DNA from: a virus
Direction: 5' to 3' (one strand)
Virus record (IMG/VR): IMGVR_UViG_3300037840_000333
Location: 23,121 to 87,120 of that record
DNA length: 64,000 nt
Part shown: in pieces, positions 16,391 to 22,595 of the stretch
How the letters are laid out: every line of letters begins with the position of its first letter
Position numbering within the stretch: position 1 is the first letter of the stretch
Program-made: the position numbers and the translations under genes
Notes under the pieces: generated by a model
Database searches by the model: none
What the model was told of the DNA's origin: nothing
The model's input: the letters and a program-made list of their open reading frames with translations, nothing else

Positions 16391-16400
16391 ACGCTAGTGT
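16391..16400. promoter_or_regulatory. overlapping divergent -10 boxes sharing CTAG
   Basis: The ten bases ACGCTAGTGT hold TAGCGT on the minus strand (16391-16396), five bases before ATG 16385, and TAGTGT on the plus strand (16395-16400), six bases before GTG 16407. The two hexamers share two bases. Both downstream starts fit the leaderless pattern, so one short element appears to serve two opposite genes, and polymerases could not occupy both at once. Confidence 0.6.
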
Positions 16401-16406
16401 GACGCC

Positions 16407-16955
16407 GTGGCCTGGCCTCCTACGTGTCACGTACCTGGGTGCGGGCGCCCGGTCCACGCCCGGGGCCTGTGCGGGCGCTGCACCATGCGCCTCCGCCGTA
16501 ACGGGACGACGGATGATCCTCCGGCCCCTGAGGAGCGTTTCTGGCGCCTCGTGGACCCCGATGGGCCGGTGGCCGCCCACCGACCCGACCTCGGCCCCTG
16601 CTGGCGCTGGGGCGGTCCTGTGGGACACGCCGGCTATGGGGAGATGTGGTGGCGCGGTCGGAAGGTCCACGCCCACCGGATTGCCTGGGAGCTGGCCTGG
16701 GGCGCTCCTCCGCCGGCTGGGATGCCCCTGGCTCACTTCGCCTGCGACCTGCGCTCGTGCCCCAACCCGGCCCACGTGCGGCCGGCTGGGGCAGTCGAGG
16801 ACGTGCTAGGGCGCCGCGGGGTGGCCGCCTGGAACGGTCGCCACTCCCACTGCCTCCGGGGTCATCCGCTCACGGCGCGCAACTCGATCTTCGTCCCTGG
16901 GGGCATCGCCTGCCGGGAGTGCCGGGCCGAGGTCGCTCGGGCTCGCCGCCGCTGA
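16407..16955 (+). CDS. HNH homing-type endonuclease
   Basis: 182 residues on the plus strand, GTG start six bases after TAGTGT. An N-terminal zinc knuckle (CHVPGCGRPVHARGLCGRC) is followed by a CWRWGG segment and the HNH core: VHAHRIAWELAWG, then LAHFACDLRSCPNPAHV, with the His-Asn-His residues in HAHR, NP and AHV. A C-terminal HSHCLRGH...CRECR motif probably binds a second zinc. Such HNH_3-type enzymes cut double-stranded DNA and often behave as free-standing homing endonucleases or morons in phages. It is one of only two plus-strand genes and is inserted next to the tail chaperone genes. Confidence 0.85.
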   Translation: MAWPPTCHVPGCGRPVHARGLCGRCTMRLRRNGTTDDPPAPEERFWRLVDPDGPVAAHRPDLGPCWRWGGPVGHAGYGEMWWRGRKVHAHRIAWELAWGAPPPAGMPLAHFACDLRSCPNPAHVRPAGAVEDVLGRRGVAAWNGRHSHCLRGHPLTARNSIFVPGGIACRECRAEVARARRR

Positions 16956-16961
16956 ACGCGA

Positions 16962-16997
16962 CCGAGGACCCCAGGCGGCGGATCCCGGGGCCCTCGG
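16962..16997. terminator. bidirectional stem-loop between convergent genes
   Basis: CCGAGGACCCC (16962-16972) pairs with GGGGCCCTCGG (16987-16997) with one G-U type mismatch and a 14-base loop. It lies just after the stop of the plus-strand HNH gene and 30 bases beyond the stop of the minus-strand 45-residue gene, where a two-way terminator is expected. There is no T-tract, as is common in GC-rich actinobacteria. Confidence 0.5.
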
Positions 16998-17027
16998 CGG
17001 AGGTTGCCTTCGCAGGCGCTTGTTACC

Positions 17028-17165
17028 CTACCCAGCCGCCCGGCGGTGAATCTGCCAGATCACGCCGAGGGCTCCGCCTACGACGAGCGGTGCCCACCAG
17101 GTGTGGGTGATGACCCCGACGGTAGCGCCGGCGACGGCCGCGGTGACCAGCAGGAGGGCGCGCAT
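17028..17165 (-). CDS. tiny two-helix membrane protein, 45 aa
   Basis: ATG 17165 overlaps the preceding stop as TGATG. The protein has an N-terminal hydrophobic helix (LLLVTAAVAGATVGVI), a short turn (THTWWA) and a second helix (PLVVGGALGVIWQI), ending HRRAAG. The size and hairpin topology resemble minimal holins or signal-arrest proteins. It lies right after a gene for an exported protein and may help its release. Function unproven. Confidence 0.6.
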   Translation of the reverse strand: MRALLLVTAAVAGATVGVITHTWWAPLVVGGALGVIWQIHRRAAG

Positions 17166-17878
17166 CAGAACGGTGGTCCTGCGTAGTCGTCCCGGTCCAT
17201 CGCTATCGGGATGCCGAGGAAGTCAGCCCAGGTTACGGTGACGCCGCTGATATACAGCGGCACCAGCCAGCAGCCGGCTCCCGCGTCGCAGAACTTGTCC
17301 CACTGCGCTCCCGGTGTGTTCAGGGCGTAGCAAAGCCACTGGCCCGGTCCGCACAGCGCGGCGATATAGGTCGGGTGGGTGACGACCGCTCCGATCCAGG
17401 CGTTGAACACCGCTGCACCGACGGCGATGGCGGGCTCGCAAGCTAGGGCGAACCAGCCGGTCATGGCGCACATCGTCACCAGCTCGGCGGCTGCTCCCGC
17501 AAAGAACGCGGTGTAGAGCAGGCCCCGAAGGTCCTGGCGGGTCAGTGTCAGCACGCTCAGCGGGAACCCGAAGTTGAACGTGGCATGCGGGATGCTCGCT
17601 CCGCTCGGGCAACCCTGTCCGGGGTGGGCCTGCATCCACATGGCGGCGAAGGTGTACTCCGCCACCGGCACGCTCATCCCGGACACCAGCGAGATGCCGT
17701 TCGTGTCCGGCATGGCGCCTGGGCAGAGCCCGGTCATGTAGCTGGCGCTGCTGTCCACCACGTACATATTCGGCTGGGGTGTCGCCGCTCCTGCCTGCCT
17801 GGGCACCGCCAGCGTCAGCGTGCCCAATGCCGTGAGCGCGATCAGCGCCACGGTTGCCCCTCGTCGGATCCGTCTCAT
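17165..17878 (-). CDS. exported protein, unknown function
   Basis: 237 residues from ATG 17878, preceded by AAAGGGGG at seven to eight bases. A classic signal peptide is visible: MRRIRRG, a hydrophobic core (ATVALIALTALGTLTLAV) and a likely cleavage after RQAGA. The mature part contains about eight cysteines, several aromatic residues and a more hydrophobic middle (AFFAGAAAELVTMCAMTGW; IAVGAAVFNAWIGAVV) that may be membrane-embedded. No catalytic motif is recognised. A 45-residue membrane protein follows with overlapping codons. Confidence 0.6.
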   Translation of the reverse strand: MRRIRRGATVALIALTALGTLTLAVPRQAGAATPQPNMYVVDSSASYMTGLCPGAMPDTNGISLVSGMSVPVAEYTFAAMWMQAHPGQGCPSGASIPHATFNFGFPLSVLTLTRQDLRGLLYTAFFAGAAAELVTMCAMTGWFALACEPAIAVGAAVFNAWIGAVVTHPTYIAALCGPGQWLCYALNTPGAQWDKFCDAGAGCWLVPLYISGVTVTWADFLGIPIAMDRDDYAGPPF

Positions 17879-17899
17879 GGGCGGACCCCCTTTCCTCAG

Positions 17900-17922
17900 C
17901 CGGCGCCCGATCTGAGCGCCGG
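17900..17922. repeat. 7-bp perfect hairpin between genes
   Basis: CCGGCGC (17900-17906) and GCGCCGG (17916-17922) flank a 9-base loop. It sits between the stop at 17927 and the ribosome-binding site of the exported protein, so it could attenuate transcription from the upstream small-gene operon or shape the leader of the exported protein gene. Confidence 0.4.
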
Positions 17923-17926
17923 ACAC

Positions 17927-18280
17927 CTAGAGCAGGCCTTCCAGGCCGGCGTCCCTCCGCCGGGTGACGCTCACGGTGTAGGCGGTGAGCGGTCGGTTCG
18001 GCTGGCCGTCCCAGCGGATGCCGTAGTCCTGGCGCCAGACCCGCATGGCCTCGCCGGCCGTGCGGAATCCCTTGGCCTTGTCCACGTCGTCGGTCGTCAC
18101 GATCTGATCCTCGTAGCGGTCGGCTCCTGGGTGGAAGCGCACGAGGAAGCGGTCGAGGTGGCTGGCGGCGAGGGCGCCGTCGGGTCCCTCGATGCTCCGG
18201 GGGTTGGCGAAGGCCAGGAGCCGGATCACGTACTCGTCCTCTAGGGCCAGGTCCACGTGGATGCGCCTCGGGCCGCTCAC
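17927..18280 (-). CDS. hypothetical protein, 117 aa
   Basis: GTG 18280 overlaps the preceding stop as GTGA. The chain begins with a beta-rich segment (RIHVDLALEDEYVIRLLAF) and continues through HLDRFLVRFHPGADRYED, a helix (EAMRVWRQDYGIRW) and a basic end (YTVSVTRRRDAGLEGLL). Mixed alpha/beta, soluble, no recognised domain. It is the last gene of a tightly coupled series of nine small genes running from 20496. Confidence 0.55.
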   Translation of the reverse strand: MSGPRRIHVDLALEDEYVIRLLAFANPRSIEGPDGALAASHLDRFLVRFHPGADRYEDQIVTTDDVDKAKGFRTAGEAMRVWRQDYGIRWDGQPNRPLTAYTVSVTRRRDAGLEGLL

Positions 18281-18534
18281 CGCGACACCAGCGTCCAGCC
18301 GCCTCGGGCCATGAACACCCAATAGTGCGCCTCCGTGAGTCGGAAGGTTCCGGGGTCGTCGCCGAAGCTGGGGCGCACGCCCACGGGCAGCGGGCCGCCG
18401 TCCGCTCGGGTAAGCACGACGGAGTAGATCGCGTCGTTGCCGTCCCGCCGCACGACCTCCCACTCGCCGGTGCCTCGGTTCTCGGTGTGGATCAGGCGGT
18501 CGCCCGCCTTCAGCTTGCCGCTCGGGGTCGGCAT
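18277..18534 (-). CDS. hypothetical protein, 85 aa
   Basis: Starts at ATG 18534 and overlaps both neighbours by a few bases. The sequence is beta-rich, with short strands (GDRLIHTENRG; GEWEVVRRDGNDAIYSVVLT) and a C-terminal HYWVFMARGGWTLV. This suggests a compact SH3-like or OB-like barrel, but no family is recognised. Confidence 0.5.
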   Translation of the reverse strand: MPTPSGKLKAGDRLIHTENRGTGEWEVVRRDGNDAIYSVVLTRADGGPLPVGVRPSFGDDPGTFRLTEAHYWVFMARGGWTLVSR

Positions 18535-18773
18535 CAGCCCGGCACTTGGATCGGGTCGCCGGGCTCGCCGGTCCAGTCCACCTTGCCGTTGCCGCCAATC
18601 TCGCGGGCCCGGATGCCCACCCGGCCGTTCGGCCAGGTGTTGGCCTGGGTCACCCGGTGGGGGCGCATGGCGCCGTTAGAGAACCACAGGATCGTGTCGC
18701 CGGTGCCCTCGGGGCCGCCGTCGCTCACCTGGCCGGCGGGTACCGTGCGGTTGTACTTGCGTCGGGCGGTCAT
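18534..18773 (-). CDS. hypothetical protein, 79 aa
   Basis: ATG 18773 overlaps the preceding stop as ATGA. The sequence is glycine-rich and mixed, with strands DTILWFSNGAMRPHRVTQ and GRVGIRAREIGGNGKVDW. Soluble, no cysteines, no recognised domain. Translation is probably coupled to the zinc-ribbon gene upstream. Confidence 0.5.
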   Translation of the reverse strand: MTARRKYNRTVPAGQVSDGGPEGTGDTILWFSNGAMRPHRVTQANTWPNGRVGIRAREIGGNGKVDWTGEPGDPIQVPG

Positions 18774-19192
18774 GGCTGGTCGATTTCTGTCGGCAGCCCG
18801 TAGTGCTCCCGCAGGACGCGGCAGCGGGGGTCGGCGAGCTGGCGGGCGAGCGACTGGCGGGCACTGGCGATGTGGTCCTGGGCGAAGGTCTCGGCCTCGT
18901 CTCGGGTGGCGAACGCACGCTTGCGGAGCTGGGTCGTGTACGACTTGCCCTCGGGTGGCGTGTACCGGATCACCGGGACGTAGGGCCACCGCGGGTTGCG
19001 TCCGCGCTTGGCGGCCGTGGGCTCGCCGAAGTTGGCGCCGGCCGCGGCCTCTGCGATCTGCTGCTCGATGCGGTCCGGGTGGACGTAGCTCGGGCACTGC
19101 TCGCCCGTCTCGCCCTCCCGCAGGCAGTCGCCGTCGTCGTCCACGACGTAGCCGCAGGTCTCGCAGGTGGTGGTTTCGGTGTGTGTGCTCAT
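18770..19192 (-). CDS. zinc-ribbon protein, 140 aa
   Basis: ATG 19192 is seven bases after the -10 TAGAGT of a two-part promoter, so the mRNA is probably leaderless. The N-terminus carries a ribbon CETCGYVVDDDGDC followed by EQCPSY, four cysteines in all. The rest has a strand pair (YVPVIRYTPPEGKSY) and helices rich in Arg/Ala (RKRAFATRDEAETFAQDHIA). The design suits a small DNA- or protein-binding regulator. It starts a set of four overlapping genes down to 17927. Confidence 0.6.
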   Translation of the reverse strand: MSTHTETTTCETCGYVVDDDGDCLREGETGEQCPSYVHPDRIEQQIAEAAAGANFGEPTAAKRGRNPRWPYVPVIRYTPPEGKSYTTQLRKRAFATRDEAETFAQDHIASARQSLARQLADPRCRVLREHYGLPTEIDQP

Positions 19193-19199
19193 GGGTGTA

Positions 19200-19236
19200 A
19201 CTCTACTCCCTCCGGTCGCCGATTGCTAGCGTTTGG
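19200..19236 (-). promoter_or_regulatory. two-part promoter: CAAACGCTAGCAATC element, 15 bp, TAGAGT
   Basis: Minus strand: conserved element at 19221-19236, then exactly 15 bases, then TAGAGT (19200-19205), then seven bases to ATG 19192. The stop codon TAG of the gene at 19226-19354 lies inside the element. The same layout with the same spacing occurs at 20534-20570, 20849-20885 and 52460-52496. Confidence 0.65.
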
Positions 19237-19354
19237 CGGGGGTTTCCTCGTCGTCGGGTTCCGGCTCGGGGTCGTCGGCGCGCTCGGCCTCGGCGTGCAG
19301 CGCCTCGATGTGCTTCTGATTGTGACGGTGCGCCGCCTCCTCCCACGCGCTCAT
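19226..19354 (-). CDS. small acidic helical protein, 42 aa
   Basis: ATG 19354 overlaps the preceding stop as ATGA. The protein is a single charged helix (WEEAAHRHNQKHIEALHAEA) followed by an acidic Pro/Glu/Asp tail ending in AKR. Its stop codon is part of the conserved promoter element upstream of 19192, so gene end and promoter share bases. Function unknown. Confidence 0.5.
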   Translation of the reverse strand: MSAWEEAAHRHNQKHIEALHAEAERADDPEPEPDDEETPAKR

Positions 19355-19527
19355 CGCAGAATGTCCTCCACCGTGAGCGGCGCCTCGGCCGCCAGCCCGC
19401 ACGAGATGTTGCCGGTGGCCGCGTGGACGATGCTGTCGTCCTCGGGGTCGGTGGCGAGCGGCAGGCCGCAGCCGGGGCACGGCTGGTGGATCTTCGCCCG
19501 CTGGCGCATGTACTCGGGCTCGCTCAT
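19351..19527 (-). CDS. small cysteine-containing protein, 58 aa
   Basis: ATG 19527 overlaps the preceding stop as ATGA. It contains HQPCPGCGLPLATD and later NISCGLAAE, three cysteines and a histidine that could bind one zinc ion. Both ends are coupled to neighbours by four-base overlaps. It is one of several tiny zinc-ribbon-like proteins in the phage (compare 18770, 28384, 42643 and 50768). Confidence 0.55.
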   Translation of the reverse strand: MSEPEYMRQRAKIHQPCPGCGLPLATDPEDDSIVHAATGNISCGLAAEAPLTVEDILR

Positions 19528-19715
19528 GGCCGTGTCCAGATGGTGACCTGCCAGCCCGAGGAGGTCGGGCGCGGCGGCCACCGCTTGTGGCTCCGCTTGG
19601 CGTAGGCCTTGGCCCTCTCCACGCACCGAGGGTCGATGTCGTCCAGGGTCAGCTCGCCGCCCAACTCCTCGGCAATGTCGGCGTAGTCCTCGGCTCCTCG
19701 GCTCGGGGCGCTCAT
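19524..19715 (-). CDS. hypothetical protein, 63 aa
   Basis: ATG 19715 overlaps the preceding stop. An acidic N-terminal half (AEDYADIAEELGGELTLDD) is followed by a basic half (VERAKAYAKRSHKRWPPRP) ending WQVTIWTRP. The charge split and aromatic end are the only visible features. No family recognised. Confidence 0.5.
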   Translation of the reverse strand: MSAPSRGAEDYADIAEELGGELTLDDIDPRCVERAKAYAKRSHKRWPPRPTSSGWQVTIWTRP

Positions 19716-20002
19716 GCCTGCACCGCCTTGCGGGCGTAGTGCTGGCCGAGGAACTCGCGGGAAACGTCGTGGTTGTAGAAGCTGGTCACCTGGCGCAGGG
19801 CGCCGTCCTTCTGGATGGCCCGGCCGTACACCTGCACGTCCTGGGTGGTCGCCGTCTCGCCGTCGGTCTCGGTGATGACGACCCTGGTGAGCACGTAGCG
19901 GTTGAATCGCTGCGCAATGGTGCACACAGCCTCGGGGCCGTGGCCCTCGGGAAAGTCATAGGTGGTGACTGTCTTGCGGCTGGCCTGCTCGGGGAGGTTC
20001 AC
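19712..20002 (-). CDS. hypothetical protein, 96 aa
   Basis: GTG 20002 overlaps the preceding stop as GTGA. The chain is beta-rich (TVTTYDFPEGHG; FNRYVLTRVVITETDGETAT; DVQVYGRAIQ) with a C-terminal helix region (YNHDVSREFLGQHYARKAVQA). Soluble and small, possibly a nucleic-acid-binding fold, but no motif supports a function. Confidence 0.5.
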   Translation of the reverse strand: MNLPEQASRKTVTTYDFPEGHGPEAVCTIAQRFNRYVLTRVVITETDGETATTQDVQVYGRAIQKDGALRQVTSFYNHDVSREFLGQHYARKAVQA

Positions 20003-20496
20003 GACGCCACCGCCGTCGCCTCGTGCATCCACCCGCCGGGGATGAACCAGGTCCCGCCGCCCCACTCGCTGGCGGGGTCGCGGGGGTACATCGGCTTGAT
20101 GCGCCCGCACGAAGCCATGCGGGTTGCGAAGCCGAACCAGCCCTGCTCGATCGGACGGTCATGGGCGTCGTACAGCCAGCCGCCTTGCTTGCCGGTGATG
20201 TGGAGGGTGGCGGCGAGGGCTCGGGCTGCCTTCTCCCGGCCATCGCGGCTCTTGGTCGTGCGGTACACGCCGGGCCGGGGCAGGTGCGCCCACCGGGGGT
20301 CGGTGTCGCTGCGGACCATGTAGTGGTGCTCGTGGAGCCGGCTGCCCAGGATGCGCCGCTGGTCGTCCAGCTTGTCCCACTGCGCCTGGGCGCTCCGCCA
20401 GTCGGTGGCGGGGGAGACGATCCGGTACAGCCAGTCGCCTTGCCCTCGCTGCCGCTTGGCCTCGATGACGATGTGAAGGTCGGGGGTTGTGCTCAC
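19999..20496 (-). CDS. hypothetical protein, 165 aa
   Basis: GTG 20496 is preceded by ACGGAGG at seven bases, and the two-part promoter at 20534-20570 lies about 40 bases upstream, so this gene has a conventional leader. The protein starts with strands (DLHIVIEAKRQ; DWLYRIVSPATDW), a helix (RSAQAQWDKLDDQRRILGSRL) and a C-terminal aromatic and glycine-rich half (GGWLYDAHDRPIEQGWFGF; GGGTWFIPGGW). Soluble; no known domain. First gene of the small-gene operon. Confidence 0.55.
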   Translation of the reverse strand: MSTTPDLHIVIEAKRQRGQGDWLYRIVSPATDWRSAQAQWDKLDDQRRILGSRLHEHHYMVRSDTDPRWAHLPRPGVYRTTKSRDGREKAARALAATLHITGKQGGWLYDAHDRPIEQGWFGFATRMASCGRIKPMYPRDPASEWGGGTWFIPGGWMHEATAVAS

Positions 20497-20533
20497 GGTG
20501 ATGCCTCCGTGTGTCTCGTGGTTGGTAGTCCCA

Positions 20534-20570
20534 ACTCTAGTCGCTCGGTGCGCCGATTGCTAGCGTTTGG
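20534..20570 (-). promoter_or_regulatory. two-part promoter for the 20496 operon
   Basis: Conserved element at 20555-20570, 15-bp spacer, TAGAGT at 20534-20539. Here the start codon is 38 bases further on and has its own Shine-Dalgarno sequence, so this copy gives a leadered mRNA. The same promoter type thus feeds both leaderless and leadered genes. Confidence 0.6.
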
Positions 20571-20573
20571 TCA

Positions 20574-20684
20574 CTATTTCTCGCCGGGTACTGAGGAGGG
20601 CGCCCCGGCTGAGGAGCTGGTCATGTCGCCGGCGCTCAGGTGCCCGATAGCGACACTGCCGCGTAGCCCACTGGCCCAGCACAT
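20574..20684 (-). CDS. possible 36-aa protein with sequestered ribosome-binding site
   Basis: ATG 20684 follows GGGGAGC at six to seven bases; the frame gives 36 codons (begins MCWASGLRGS, ends SSVPGEK). The ribosome-binding site lies in the 3' arm of a CCCC-GGAA-GGGG tetraloop hairpin (20694-20705), so initiation may be regulated. Downstream of promoter 20849-20885 and a 9-codon upstream ORF. No similarity recognised. This stretch (20497-20925) otherwise lacks a clear gene and could encode a structured RNA instead. Confidence 0.35.
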   Translation of the reverse strand: MCWASGLRGSVAIGHLSAGDMTSSSAGAPSSVPGEK

Positions 20685-20765
20685 CAACCTGCTCCCCTTC
20701 CGGGGCCCTGCCGGAGCGCCCAAGCGGGGTAGGTCGCTCCCTGTCTAGCCCTCGGATCTGACGCC

Positions 20766-20795
20766 TCACCGAAGCGGAATCGCTACTAGGTCCAC
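20766..20795 (-). CDS. possible 9-aa upstream ORF (leader peptide)
   Basis: GTG 20795 is preceded by GGAGGAG at five to seven bases, a strong site. The frame reads VDLVAIPLR then TGA. It is the first translatable start after the promoter at 20849-20885 and is followed by a GGAGCG/CGCTCC stem and the GGAA tetraloop hairpin that covers the next ribosome-binding site. This resembles a leader-peptide attenuator, though expression is unproven. Confidence 0.35.
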   Translation of the reverse strand: MDLVAIPLR

Positions 20796-20848
20796 GGCCA
20801 CTCCTCCGAAAGGTCAACCGATCTGCGCTGTTCGCTCTCCAACGCCCA

Positions 20849-20885
20849 ACTCTAATCGCTCCGCCCGCCGATTGCTAGCGTTTGG
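20849..20885 (-). promoter_or_regulatory. two-part promoter for the 20497-20850 leader region
   Basis: Element at 20870-20885, 15-bp spacer, TAGAGT at 20849-20854. Transcription would begin near 20842 and run into the structured region with the small ORFs at 20766-20795 and 20574-20684. Confidence 0.6.
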
Positions 20886-20925
20886 CGCAAACTTTCTCAC
20901 ATTTCTGCGGATGGCCCAGCTCGTG

Positions 20926-21408
20926 CTACACGAACATCAGGTAGAGGTTGTCGCTGAGGTAGCGGTTCGGCTTGCTCGTGGCGACGCTCGGGGTGATGAC
21001 GGCGCGCCCGCTGGCCCTCGCCGCCGCCCACCCGGCCGGGTCGGTCGGGCGCTCGCCGCTGGTGACGAAGGCGAGGAACCTGGCCCGCTTCGGGAAGATG
21101 CGGCTCCCGGGTGGCCCGTTGCCCTCGTGCACCCAATAGGCGTAACTCGGGTCGAGCCCGGCGCCGGCGACGATAGACATGACCGGCCCGACGTCGCTGG
21201 TGGAGAATCGCTTGACGATGCTCATGCCGAGGCGCCCGGATTTCTTGTTGACGGTCCACCGGCTGCGCTTGGTCTCGATCTGATCCCTGGCGCCGGCGAT
21301 GACGCGGTCGCCGCCCTGGATCAGGTAGCGCATCACCGGGCCGTCCGGGCCGCGTAGAACCTCCTCCATCACCGCGCCGTCGATGATGAGCGTGACCTCG
21401 CCGGCCAT
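20926..21408 (-). CDS. HK97 gp10-like neck/tail completion protein
   Basis: 160 residues, start ATG 21408 overlapping the preceding stop as TGATG. The pattern fits HK97 gp10-type head-tail connectors: an N-terminal helix region (MRYLIQGGDRVIAGARDQIE), a G-R-L-G-M-S-I strand (KSGRLGMSIVKRF), a YAYWVHEGNGPP turn (the 'Y..yvE.GTgp' motif of the family), then FPKRARFLAFVTSG. These proteins close the neck and join head to tail. It lies after the adaptor gene in the usual order. Confidence 0.75.
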   Translation of the reverse strand: MAGEVTLIIDGAVMEEVLRGPDGPVMRYLIQGGDRVIAGARDQIETKRSRWTVNKKSGRLGMSIVKRFSTSDVGPVMSIVAGAGLDPSYAYWVHEGNGPPGSRIFPKRARFLAFVTSGERPTDPAGWAAARASGRAVITPSVATSKPNRYLSDNLYLMFV

Positions 21409-21935
21409 CAGTACAGCTCCGTCACGCCGGCCTGGAAGCTGATCGGGAGCCGGACGCCGGCTAGCACTCCCTCGGGGCCGAGGGCGCTCAGTGGTCCGTA
21501 CTTGAAGGGGATGCGCCGTTCGACCACGGCGCTCTCTAGGTGGAGCGTGATGACCGTCGCCAGCAAGATCGGCCCGTCCGCCATCAGCGTCAGCGCGTCG
21601 TCGCTCAGCTCCACCGGCGTCGGGATGCCGCCCGTCCTCCCTCGGCCGGTCAGCGTCCGCACCTGGCGGAGCAGGTTGATCTCAAACTCGTAGAACAGGA
21701 GGATCTGATTCGGGTCCACCGACCGGGTGCTCTCCTGGCCGGGCACGCCCACGCTCATCCCGAGCCAGTTCACGGTGAGCTGGTCGCCGTCGAATGCCAC
21801 CTGGGCGCCGGGCACGAAGCCCACCCGGGAGGGGAACACGAAGCCCTCGACGGTGCCGAGGAGCGCCACGATGGCGTTGAACAGTGCCTCGCCGGCCGCG
21901 GTCGGGTTCTGCGGGGCGACCGCGAGCCCTGGCAC
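21408..21935 (-). CDS. putative neck/tail-terminator-type protein
   Basis: 175 residues from GTG 21935, three bases after the previous stop. The chain is alpha/beta: helix AGEALFNAIVALLGTVEGF, strands VAFDGDQLTVNWLGM and NQILLFYEFEINLLRQV, helix DALTLMADGPILLATVITLHLE. Its position between adaptor and gp10-like genes and its 'E.nllR.v' beta-hairpin fit tail-terminator or head-closure proteins. No specific signature. Confidence 0.5.
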   Translation of the reverse strand: MPGLAVAPQNPTAAGEALFNAIVALLGTVEGFVFPSRVGFVPGAQVAFDGDQLTVNWLGMSVGVPGQESTRSVDPNQILLFYEFEINLLRQVRTLTGRGRTGGIPTPVELSDDALTLMADGPILLATVITLHLESAVVERRIPFKYGPLSALGPEGVLAGVRLPISFQAGVTELY

Positions 21936-21938
21936 CGG

Positions 21939-22583
21939 CTAGCTCTTGGCGGCGCGAGCCTTCGCGTCCGCGGCGTTCTTGGCCGCCTGAACGGCCGCGA
22001 GGTCCGCCGGGGTGCCGGTTGGCGCCGGTGGGGGCGCTGCCGCCGGTGCGGGGCTCTCGGGGGCGCTGGGGGCGGCTGGTGCCGGTCCTCGTCGCTCCGC
22101 CAGCATCTGGCGTAGGGCGCCGTCGCTCAGGCTGTCGATACGCTGGCTCAGCGCCTCCTGGCCGGCCGCTCCGAGGAGACTGAACTCGGTCGCCAGCTCC
22201 GCCATCTCGTGATCGGTGGCGCCGGCTCGGGCCCATCGGCCGCTGCGGAAGTTGGCAGGTATCTCGACGGGCGCCGGTGGCAGAAGGTCGGCCGGGTCCT
22301 GCTCGACGGGCTGGGGCGCCGGCGCTTCGACGGGCTCGGCTGGCGCCGGCTCCGCCTCGGGTACGGACGCCGCTGGCTTGCTCACTCGCTGCTCGATGTC
22401 TTCCACTAGGGCCTCCCGGCTGGGCGCCACAAGGTGGAACCCGTCTTGCTCGTCTCCTACTCTGGCCCCTACCCACCCGCCATCAAGATCGAAGGCGGGG
22501 TACTCCACACCGCTCACCGTGAGCGGGTCGCTCGGGTGCCACGGGCCCCGGATGGCGGCCTGCTCGGCGGCGTCGTCTTGCAT
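21939..22583 (-). CDS. virion-associated hypothetical protein, Ala/Pro-rich
   Basis: 214 residues from ATG 22583, six bases after TAGCAT with no Shine-Dalgarno sequence. The first 65 residues form a compact domain (PLTVSGVEYPAFDLDGGWVG; GFHLVAPSREALVEDIEQRV). A Pro/Ala/Glu linker follows, then a helical part (GATDHEMAELATEFSLLGAA; LSQRIDSLSDGALRQML) and a second Ala/Pro tail ending with a Lys/Ala helix. Encoded between the adaptor and neck genes. Function unknown. Confidence 0.5.
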   Translation of the reverse strand: MQDDAAEQAAIRGPWHPSDPLTVSGVEYPAFDLDGGWVGARVGDEQDGFHLVAPSREALVEDIEQRVSKPAASVPEAEPAPAEPVEAPAPQPVEQDPADLLPPAPVEIPANFRSGRWARAGATDHEMAELATEFSLLGAAGQEALSQRIDSLSDGALRQMLAERRGPAPAAPSAPESPAPAAAPPPAPTGTPADLAAVQAAKNAADAKARAAKS

Positions 22584-22589
22584 GGCGCG

Positions 22590-22595
22590 ATGCTA
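22590..22595 (-). promoter_or_regulatory. leaderless-type -10 TAGCAT, six bases before ATG 22583
   Basis: Minus strand GGCTAGCATCGCGCCATG. No ribosome-binding site fits between the box and the start codon. The same hexamer and spacing precede the terminase gene. Confidence 0.6.
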
